Assembly (NCBI GenBank): GCA_021432605.1
Contig: MU271148.1
Location: 1,619,362-1,683,361, forward strand
Origin: Coniochaeta sp. PMI_546
Lineage: Eukaryota; Ascomycota; Sordariomycetes; Coniochaetales; Coniochaetaceae
Length of the DNA stretch: 64,000 nt
Direction: 5' to 3'
Positions 23,528 through 33,392 of this stretch are shown in pieces. Made by a program: the position numbers and the translations under genes. A model generated the notes under the pieces. It worked only from the letters and a program-made list of their open reading frames with translations, did no database searches and was not told where the DNA came from. The number at the start of each line of letters is the position of its first letter. Within the stretch, counting starts at the first letter, position 1.

Positions 23528-26500
23528 ATGACGATGGACGACTTCTTTCGGTCGCAGCAAACGCCTAGGGGCGACTCGCAGCTGAACACCGCTGCGTTTG
23601 TCTCGCCGCCCCGGAATGGGCCTCAGTTGCCGCGCCGGTTCACCACAGACTCTGGCCGTGTACCAACATTGTCTTCTCTAGCCGCCGTCCAGCGTGCACC
23701 CGAGGTCCAGGATGGTGGAGTAACAGCTGTACGTTTTGATATAGAGTGGCCGCCGTCATTTATCTGCCCCTACCCCTCCAGCTACACTGCGAGTCACTGC
23801 TCGGATGGTTAGCTAACTTCCACCTAACAGACATATCACAAGGTTCAACTGGTATGTGACTTCCATGTTACCCTTACTTATCGTCCGGCCTAGCTCTCGT
23901 CCGTGGCCGGTAGTCATTGTACTTTATATCCTTTGTCTTCTGCCCTGAGTCCTAGGAAGGGTTCTAGCTTTCTCCTCCTAGTGTTCAGCATCGACTTACA
24001 CTCTCGGCAGCTTGAGAAGAAGAGGCTGGAGTATGAGAAGCTGCGCGAGCAGAAGCGACGGTTTGAGGCCGAGATGCACAAGCTGGACGCGCAGCAGCGC
24101 CAGGAAGAGCGAGAGCTGGCGGCCTTGACTGACGACTTGGGTCGATTTGGTGGAAACGGCATGGCTGGCCATCAATCCGAGCCCACGACTCCACCAGAAT
24201 ACAGGGAAACATCGTCCGGTTTCCCTACCATGTTCTCAAAACCGAACAGATACTCGACCTCGAGTTTGACCTCACCACAAGGTCTTTACAACCGTCCTGG
24301 TCGATCTGGCTCGCAGCTTGCCTCTCCACAGTCCGGTATCATCCAAAGTCGGTTCGCCTTCGACGATCAACTGCCGTCAAGATCGGTGCCAGGCTCTCGG
24401 AGGAACAGTGACGAAGACGAGAAGGAGGAAGCTGTCCGCCAGGACCCAACCAGCCACAGGTCCACCAATGCGTAAGTTTTACCTCTTCCTCTGTGCGTTA
24501 TGCTGTTTTCCTGGCTCGGACTGTGATGTCCTGCTTCCATCATCTTCTTTCTTCCAATCACTGCTCTGATTTCTTTGGTTGTCCACATCCGAATCTTGTC
24601 ATTAATTACGATCGGATTCTCCTGTGCGCTCGGTTCATCTCACTTCCGTGTGTGTGAAGCTATTGGTGAGGATGAGCAACCTGTCTCCGTGTTAGACATG
24701 CCTCGTCGTCCTCATGTCTTCGCAGAGCCGCTTAGTCCTGGCTAGTCGCTTGGATCCATTCCAATCTTTGATCAAGCTTTGTGTTTGCTTTTCCATCTCG
24801 ATACCCTTCTCATCCATTTTGGCTGCTCACCGGAACCTCTTGCCTTTTGCTTCGGTTGGGTTTGAATGCTTCCTAAGCCTACCAAGTATTCACACAACCC
24901 AACCCGCAACCTTCACCACTTCCAAACGCTCCTTCCTTCGTTGTTCGTTCGAACCTATTCAAGCTTGACCCTGCTATTGCCTTCTATCACTTCCAGCTTC
25001 TTACCATCTCGGTCACCTACACTGTTACACTTCAACTTCGAGATTCCACGTTCAAAACGCCAGAGTTTCAGAAGGCGACGCCTTGATTGTGTTGATCTAT
25101 CCATTCACGCCTTTCTCACATCTGCATTCATCTTTCTTGTCCATCTTGCAGACGCTCGATTGCTGGCATAACAGTTGCCACCTCATTCCCGCACACGCCT
25201 TGTTTGGAAGTCCTTTTGATACCAACGCTCAAGAGTCGGGATAGTCCGACACATTCTTCTCGTGGTTACTCCAGACGCTCTCAGCTAGCATTGACACTCA
25301 GCATCCCTTTCTTCGCACCGTAAGCCTCGGCCAAGGTGAATCAGTCGACCGCTAACATGGCGGGAAATAGTACCAACCGCTACTCTATGCCCGTCACTCG
25401 ATCACGGAGCTATATCGCAGACCTCAACCTCGATAGCAGCCTCGACGGTAACAACACGACCGGCTTCCTGTTCGGCGATGAGGACACAGCGAACGGCGAG
25501 ACGAAGGTATACCAGCAGGCCAACAATCCCGACAACTTCCCAACCCTAGTTCGCAACGCCGGATATCCAAGCATGGTGAGTTGAATTTTCATTCCAGGCT
25601 AGCATTCTGGTCGAGGAGCGCGGAAGGAGCGATGGGCGGAACGGTCGGCTTGCCGTCCGCCCGCTGCCCCCTTTCGCCATGGCTTCCATCCCCACATACC
25701 CCTTTTGTCCACCACATGAGCGAAGGAGCACCTGGGCCCGTGCCCTTAGCCTTCTGCGCGAGGCTGCAGGACATCACAGAACCCGGCGCTTGGGCCACAA
25801 ACCTTCACTGACGAGTTCGTCACTTTCGCTTCCTTCCATTCACTTGCTTCGCGGTGTCACTTCTCTTTTTGCAGAATTTTCGTTCTCCCACCTTTTCAAG
25901 CCCATTCCTTTCACCCTCCATTTTCTATCAACCCTTCAGCTCGCGAAGACTCTGCCTTTCTTGCGCCACGTTAACTGATTATTCTTCCCACTATAAAGTT
26001 GTCCGCTTCCTCCACTGCCCTGGATCTTGCCCAAGCTTCGTCCACAGCAGCAGAGGTCACGGCTACTTCCAACGGTTGGGGCAGCATTAACCGTCATCGT
26101 ACCCAGCAGAGCTTGTCCACGATCACCTCGAACCAGCTTCCGGCGACGAGCACGATCGGATCTGGTCCAGCTTCCGAAGTATCTACGATCGGTAGCCGCC
26201 CGTCGAGCATTCGTCACTCGCTCGATCTCAACAACTACCAGGTCTCCTCGCCTGGTGCTTCTGAAACGACTACGACCAATAATATTGTGTCACCTCCTTC
26301 CAGCCATATCAACATCATGGCCACTCCTCCCAAACTGCAGCAGTCGTACTCTGCGAATGACGTGCCCACTGTTAAGAACAGCAATGGTACGTCTAACATG
26401 AGCTCGAACGCAAACAATCACGCGCAGCAGCATTTCCACAATCACAACGCCAGCCTGGGCCGCATCCCTGCTGGCGCTGTGCCAAACCGTCACAGCCGAG

Positions 26501-28326
26501 AGCTGTCCGGCGACAACAACACGGCTGCTAATCGTGATGTTTCTGCGTACGCATCGATTGGATCGACTCTCCACGCCAACGCGCCTGCTTTTGGCCCTGT
26601 TGCTACCAATGCTTATCAGCCTGGTGCTGCGAATGGCACTTCTGTCGCTGCCCCAGCTGGGCTCAATGGATCTACCCAGTACCCGTACTACAATGGTGCG
26701 AACAACTACAACGGCGTCCCGAACAATGCTGCCAGTAACAACTTCGCTACCGGTATGCTTGGCATGTCTATGCAAGGTCTCAGCTTGAATGGCAACAATG
26801 CTCAGCCCATGTACTCGCCTCATGGTTATGGTGGCTACAATCAGATGTACAATCAGGTCGCTCGTGTGGTACCTCAGGACAGCCAGGCTCGTGTAATTCA
26901 AAACCGTCGCCAGATGGACAATGAAGGTGCGTCAATTCACCAAATCGTGCAAAGCACTGAACTGTCTGCTAATAACTTTACCATAGCTATGAGCCGCTTC
27001 CACAACCTTCCGCTTGAAGCCGTCGGTGGACAGATCTATTCTCTGTGCAAGGACCAGCATGGGTGCCGCTATCTCCAGAAGCAGCTCGAGAATCGTATTC
27101 CGGAGCAGATCCACATGATCTGGCTTGAGACCAACCAGCATGTGATCGAGTTGATGACCGATCCCTTCGGCAACTACTTGTGTCAGAAGCTCTTGGAGTA
27201 TTGCAACGATGAGGAGCGTACCGTCCTCATCCAGAATGCTGCTCAGGACATGATTCGCATTGCGCTTAACCAGCATGGAACCCGTGCTTTGCAGAAGATG
27301 ATTGAGTTCATCACTTCGGCCCAGCAGGTCGAGATCATTGTCAACGCTCTGCGCTACCGTGTCGTGGACCTTATCCAGGATCTGAATGGCAATCATGTCA
27401 TTCAGAAGTGCCTCAACAAGTTGAGCTCCCGTGATGCCCAGTTCATCTTCGATGCGGTTGGTACCAACTGCGTTGATGTTGGCACTCACCGCCACGGTTG
27501 CTGCGTTCTCCAGCGCTGCATTGATCATGCTTCCGGTGACCAGAAGGACTGGCTGATCGGCAAGATCACTGAGAACGCTGTCGCTCTGGTTCAGGACCCT
27601 TTTGGCAACTACGTGGTCCAGTACATCATCGACCTCAACGAGCCGAAGTACACGGAGCCCATCGTTATTCAATTCCGCGGCCGCATCAGCCAGCTGTCCC
27701 GCCACAAGTTCAGCTCCAATGTCATCGAGAAGTGCCTTCGATGCTCTAATGACGCGTCGAAGGACCTCATCGCTGAGGAGCTTCTTTCCCCGGGCGAGAT
27801 GGATCGCCTCCTCCGCGACAGCTTCGCGAACTACGTCGTTCAGACCGCCCTCGAGTACGCCACCCCCTTCATGAAGCATCGTCTTGTGGAGAATATCCGG
27901 CCTATCCTGCCAGGTATTCGGTCTACTCCCTACGGACGTCGTATCCAGGCCAAGGTTCAGGCTTATGACAACCGCAACGGCACGTCCGTCAATGGTCACA
28001 CTAGCGGCCCGACTAGTGCTCATGCTAGTGGCCAGGCCACTCCGGCGGACCCTACCCAGGGCCAGATCCCTCTCCGCCCTCAGCATAACCGCGGCATATC
28101 CAACAACGCCACCATCATCGGCACCCCGGCCTTTACCAATGCTCTCAACGGCATCCCCAATCGCGGTGCAGCTCCGATGTTTTCTGGTGGCATGCCTGTT
28201 CCTCCCCCGCAGCCGCAGCGCGCCCAGCAGTATCCGTCTTCGTTCGCACACCCTGGCGCCCCGGCTTCTGGCGCTCAGGGCAATGGTGCTTCGGGTGAGG
28301 GTAATGACCAGCCCCAGTGGCTCTAA
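23528..28326 (+). CDS. PUF RNA-binding protein, Puf4/Mpt5 type with N-terminal coiled coil
   Basis: Model join(23528..23728, 23831..23851, 24011..24471, 25371..25575, 25999..26926, 26987..28326), 1051 residues. A coiled coil at about residues 75-115 (EKKRLEYEKLREQKRRFEAE) is followed by long Ser/Asn-rich disorder. Eight pumilio repeats span about 610-940. Base-contact triplets from repeat 1 to 8 are CRQ, NYQ, TRQ, NHQ, CCQ, NYQ, SNE and NYQ, which predicts binding to UGUA-type sites in 3' UTRs. HGTRALQK in repeat 3 and HRHGCCVLQR in repeat 5 are Puf4/Mpt5-like, not Puf3-like. PUF proteins repress or localise mRNAs in the cytoplasm. S. pombe meiotic coiled-coil protein 2 has a comparable combination. 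The second exon has only 21 nt, and introns 3 and 4 are long (899 and 423 nt). A shorter form starting at the ATG at 25357 would read in frame. Confidence 0.85.
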
Positions 28327-30597
28327 GTGGCCTCCACCGACACATTCAGCTGCCGGGCTTGTAACGGTACGACATGATCACCCTGGAAGCCGCCATTGGT
28401 CTCGTTGGATGGCACATTCGTCTTTTTTCGTCTCTTCTCCCCACCCCTGCTACATTAGGCACGAAACGACATGCAATGATGGTCACGACGAATTTCCTTT
28501 CTAATATTCACATGAGCGACACGGCATATCGGTCTGCGAAATCCTATCGAGCAAGTAGGCCTGTGTGAGGACCTATCTCCTCGCACAGGATGCTTTGTTG
28601 TACATTAATCGCTCATAGGTGCGAAAAGAAGACGTTTCCCCTTCACCGGGTCTCTTGCGTTGCGTTTATAAAGATCGCCCTGGGCGTCGTTTGGAGCCGT
28701 CCAGGATACTATCTCGTCTATGACAGGTCATTTCTGCGGGCAACGATCAGTGATGACTCCTATAGTCTATGTCGTGCGCATTCATGGGCGATCTCCCTCT
28801 TTGGACCGACAACTGCTTGGAGATAGGCCCTCAGTCGACAGCGGCTCAAGATTCGCACAGCGTATCGCTACATCTGGCGTTCGGGACGACCTTTCTACTT
28901 TTTTCCCTTCTATTTCCTACGGCACTGGTATTTGGCAAATGAGCATCAGGTCTGCATTTGAGATGTCGGTAACAACTCTTGGAGGTCTCACAACCCGATC
29001 CACGCGGGATACAGCACCAGAATTCACCCCTAGGCCCTTGCGTGTCTCTTGGGTCCTTCCAGGATACCCGGCAATACTTATAGACGGATCAGCTTCGGGG
29101 ACACTAGGAGGTGATGCTTGCTGTTTGCCCTAAATCCAGGTGAGGAGCCTGCTTGTCACTACGACCATTTTCGCGGCTTGCGATCTTCTCGGCGGCGGTA
29201 TCAATTTTTCTTTCCTTTGTCATTCTTCGATCACCGAGTTCAGCGAGACATGTTTATCAGCACCAAACATCCCCCCCAAAAAAACAAGAAAACCCCTTGC
29301 CGACTTTCATCCATGGAGCACCACCCTATTATTTCAACGACAACATCTCGACCGAAGTGGGATGGACACAGGGCTGACAGATGGGCGGATGGCGGCTAAG
29401 GATAATATGGCATTCTTTTCCTTTCAGATGGTCTCCGGATCTGTTGTCATTTCACCACTTTTTCCTCGTGGCAGAGTTGGGACGGAAGAATCCAATCCGG
29501 TGAGGCATCTTGCCTGGCAGGCCTGTAGTTAGGGATAAATAAAAAAGTTCATAAATCCTTTTTCGTCTGCGCAAAAGTGATGCGGTGAATGCCTTTATGA
29601 AGTGGCTGGTCAGTATAGAACGAGATCACGTATGGTCTCTTTCCATAAAACAGGATGATATCTGGGGGAGGCTGTTCTGTCTAGGATAGAGACACGTCTA
29701 CCCAAGTAACCCCTACAACACAGGAGCCACGTCCATCACCGAGGAGTAACAGGGTAAGCGGTGGGAAAGAAGCTCAAGTCAATCACATATCTGCCTCGCC
29801 TCTAGGGTACTGCAACGGTTACATCGGGGAAGAAGACAGCCAGACGCTGACAATGATATCGCCAGACCGAAGGGAGAGGTCTTGCTTGAGGAGTGCAATC
29901 TAAATCATCCTTCCTTTCGCATGGCTTTTGGAGTGCTATATAACGGGGAACTACGACAAGGGGAAGACGCAAGTGCTGCAGGACAGAACGTTGTTGTTAT
30001 TCTTCCCCACGAGGATTTCGGGGAGTGAGGTAGATAGGCTCTCTTATGACTTCATGCGAAGGATACATAGCTTTGAAACCGCTTTCCCTCCCTATGCCCA
30101 GTTGACTAACACCTGATGAGGGGGATCCTGTTCGTGTTGTAAGGGATGCATTGCCATGATTGTGCCGATATGACGCATCAATGGGAAAGCAAGAAGCCAG
30201 CAGTGGTTGTCTTGTCCCATAAGTTTATAAATCTGGAAGGGCAATGCAGATATGGAACTCTGCCATGAGAAATAAGAAAAGTTTCGAGTTCCCAAAAGGA
30301 AGGGCAAGAAGACGACTTGAAGCGATGGGCAAATGTCAGGCATCATCAGAAAGAAAGCGCTTGATATCAATTGAACGCCAAAGTTCCCCTATGGTGCCTT
30401 TCGCACCGGATATTTTCCATTGCGATTTTGGTTTTATGCTATCTCGGAACTCCCATGCCAATGTCCGTTGGTCATGAACGAAACAGACCAGCAATAGCCG
30501 TGAACAGCCTTGATAACCGTACCCCTCATCCTTCCGCAGGTCTGTCTGGACCAACAAAGAAACAACCACACTCTTCGTGCTGCTAGGACGACACCGT
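28327..30597. other. intergenic region between PUF and L15 3' ends
   Basis: About 2.3 kb between convergent genes. The left part is presumably a long PUF 3' UTR. No further gene, repeat or structured RNA was recognised. Confidence 0.5.
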
Positions 30598-31475
30598 CTA
30601 CCGGTAACGCCAGAGCGAAAGAGTGTTGTGGCGCTTCCACGTCTTCCGGCGGCCGGCCTGGGTCTTGTTGTAGCGGTGGCCCTTGTTGAGGCCGCGGGAC
30701 TTCTTGCCGGTGGCGGTAAGACCGCGGGCCTCGCGGTGCTTGTGGACGGGGGCGACGATCCAGTTGATGCGCGGGTCGCGGCGGATGGCCTTGTGCTGGG
30801 GGTCGACCAGGATTACCTCGTAGTACTTGTAGGTCGAGTCCTGGTTGATCCAGTAGGAGTTCAGGACGCGCAAGTTGGCGCAGCGGCGGCCGACACGCTC
30901 CTCGGCGGTGGCCTTGAGGGAGCGCTGGTACTTGAGCTGGTTCACACCCTGGTTGGTGGGCTTGCCTGTATGGAGGAGAACAAGTGGTTAGTTGTCTTAC
31001 CGCAATGGCTTTGATGCTTGCGCATTTAGACTCTGTGAGGGACCATACCATAGGTAGCGCCCTTAGGGACGGGCTTCTTGCGGCCACCACGGCGGACACG
31101 CACGCGGTAGATGACATAGCCCTGCTTGGCCTTGTATCCGAGACGGCGGGCCTTGTCGGGGCGCGAGGGACGCGAGGCGCGGTGGATGACGTTCAATTGA
31201 CGGAGCTATATTGATGCAGTCTCAGCAAATGTTCAACGACTGTATAGCAAGAACGGAGAGCCTGGCGGGCACCGGCTCATTTCTCAACTCTCGACAGAAT
31301 ATCACTTCTGCCGTGAGAGATCAAGGTATCCCAGTGCCCGGCCACCCCGTCCACATATATCTCAATTGAAAAAGGTTGTTCAACATACTTCCCAGCATCG
31401 GACTCGGAGAAGGAAGCGCAGCACATCGGACTGCTTCTTCTTCTGTAGCTCTTCGACGTACTTTAGGGCACCCAT
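30598..31475 (-). CDS. RPL15: 60S ribosomal protein L15 (eL15)
   Basis: Model complement(join(30598..30965, 31049..31205, 31389..31475)), 203 residues, the normal eL15 length. The first exon encodes [18 protein letters not shown] and ends in RCWE. The second begins [13 protein letters not shown] and ends in KGATYG. The third runs from [15 protein letters not shown] to the end NTLSLWRYR. The introns are 183 and 83 nt. A TCTGCAG acceptor six bases before the ATG, with a CTGCTAAT branch-like site 20-25 bases upstream of it, suggests a further intron in the 5' UTR. eL15 sits in the large subunit and contacts 25S and 5.8S rRNA. The gene is divergent from the small gene at 31874. Confidence 0.97.
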
Positions 31476-31774
31476 GTTTGCTGCAGACGAGAGACAATAA
31501 GTATTAGCAGACCATCGATGATATAGTACGTCGTCTAGCAACAGAAAATGAGAGTGTACGAACCGTCTCGACGTCGTTCCCTGCCCGAGTTAGTAAAAGG
31601 TGGTTTGGCGTGCGGAAATGTGGTGTAGAATTTCTCGAGACGAAAAGAGTCTTGGTGGAATTTTGCGGCGAAACCGTGAGCCCTAACGCTAGCCGAGCAC
31701 GCTAGCCCTATATTGGTTGGCGTGAATTTTGGCGGTCTCGCATCACCAGGCTTGCACACCTGCACACCTGCACA

Positions 31775-31865
31775 CCCATCCACCCAATCCATCCAGCCAT
31801 CAATCCAATCCATCCAGCCACCCATCCAATCCATCCAGCCATCCATCCAATCGATCCAGCCATCA
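31775..31865. repeat. 21-bp minisatellite
   Basis: About four imperfect tandem copies of a 21-base unit built on ATCCAATCCATCCAGCCA, preceded by three copies of CACCTGCA-like sequence. It lies in the divergent promoter of L15 and the 122-aa protein gene and ends eight bases before the latter's start codon. Confidence 0.85.
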
Positions 31866-31873
31866 TCTCGATC

Positions 31874-32355
31874 ATGGATCCAAACCAGCAAGCGGCTGGC
31901 CATCTACCGCCCCAGTCGATGGCACAGGGCCAACAGGACGTTGCCGCCGCCATTCAGGCTCTGAGCAACCGATTTGATAGACTTGAGAATCGGTTAGGCC
32001 CCCAAAACGAAGTTATCATAGTCTTACTAACTGGATTCCTTCAGCCAAGCCAACTTCGAGATCAGCGCTATCAATGCTAAGGTCTTTCGCGTGGACTTTG
32101 CGGCCCCCCTCCAACCACTCTGCAACGTCCAAACCGGAGCTAAAATCCCGAACTTTCCCCAAGACCTAACCGATCTCAGCAACATGCACGGTACGTTTAA
32201 CTCCTTTCCTCCAGATCTACTATAGTAAGGTCGAATACTAATACGCAATAGAGGGCACTGCGGATGCTATCTTGTTGGAGCTCGATATCCACCTGGCCGC
32301 CGGTACTGCTCTGGCGACCAAGAAGCAAACCATCTGGAAGAAATGGGTTGCTTGA
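31874..32355 (+). CDS. small fungal protein with PLxNxxTGxxIxxFP motif
   Basis: Model join(31874..31992, 32045..32190, 32252..32355), 122 residues. The 52- and 61-nt introns have clear donors (GTTAGG, GTACGT) and branch sites (TTACTAACT, ATACTAATA), and both splices keep the frame. The N-terminal third is a short helix rich in Gln and Leu (IQALSNRFDRLENR). The middle carries FAAPLQPLCNVQTGAKIPNF followed by PQDLTDLSNM. This is the signature of a lineage-expanded fungal family of unknown function, in which 'PL.N..TG..I..FP.t...I..L' is the conserved core. The end, LATKKQTIWKKWVA, resembles the family's basic helical tail. No function can be assigned. Confidence 0.72.
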
Positions 32356-33392
32356 TGAATAGCATCAGTTACTGGTGTTTGGGATCGACCTTTAGCATGC
32401 AATACCGTTGGTGATCCCGCTCTATCAAGAGCATTTTGGCTTGTATGAAGTACACAATGTGTCAACTTTATTTCTAACGGTGGGACAAATCGTTGGTGAT
32501 CACGCGACGCTCGCTTGCAGTCAGAAGCATAGATAGATAGATGTCAAAAAAAGCGCTTGTTGTCTTTGGTACTTCTCGTCTATCAGTCTCAGAGTGACCA
32601 TTTTGTTCTAGAGCGACACCTAATACAGTAACATGATGAAGCCGGAAGCACCACGCTTTCCAAGCCTACAGAGAAGAAAAGAAAATGCAACCATCTCGAC
32701 AACACAACAAGGAAGGAAGGTCATCATCAGTTATAACCAGTGAGTGAACTAGTGAGTCTCGGTAGGCCGTTACAGTTGTCCGTATCCTAAGCCCGATGGA
32801 AAATAGAAATAAAAGATAACATCCTCTTTGAATATCAACATACACCATTCTCGTGCAGTACCGCCATGTCAGTCTATGGAACATGTCCCTTTCCTGTATT
32901 ACCTCTCGCTTCTGGGGAAAAAGAACAAAAACAAAAACAACGCATCCCCCCTAAGAAAACGAGTGCCACATCAACAAGCGTGATTCGAAGCGCAACCGAA
33001 ACATGATGAGCTGGAAGCATGTTGAGACCCGTCTCGTCCGAAAGTGTATGAACGTATATGAAGGGCGTCAAGAAATCTGTAATGCCAGAGCAAAAGCAAG
33101 TCTTTCTCCGATGCGAGCGAAGTAGCAGATGTCCCGACCAACGCCTACAACGGGGTGGACACCCCCAACTGGAAAGGGAACATAAGCTGGCATGTCCCAT
33201 GGTCTCATTCTTGAAGGTTCGACCGTTCCAACCCATTCTTCCCCATCGCATAACCGTTCTTTTTGTGTATCCTATGCGACAAATGGGCGAATATGAACAT
33301 CGTGACAACTGAAGGACAACATAGAAAAAACACAAGGTCGGACACCAGTGGGTGTCATATGGCTAACTCCAACGCCAATTCTGACGGCCGTC
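32356..33392. other. intergenic region, convergent 3' ends
   Basis: About 1 kb between the 122-aa protein gene and the PSP1-family gene. No gene or repeat is supported. Confidence 0.55.

Noticed and set aside
24680-24735. alternative ending of the coiled-coil exons through an acceptor at about 24696, giving a separate short gene
   Set aside because: It would add about a dozen residues and stop, whereas the acceptor at 25371 has a perfect branch site and joins the PUF frame; kept only as a minor alternative.
26932-28251. 439-codon open frame on the minus strand opposite the PUF domain
   Set aside because: It mirrors the PUF coding frame, which has certain homology; the translation is repetitive without a domain and arises from codon bias.
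31206-31388. possible intron-encoded snoRNA in the first L15 intron
   Set aside because: A CTGA box is present near the end, but no convincing TGATGA box C or closing stem; intron length alone is not evidence.
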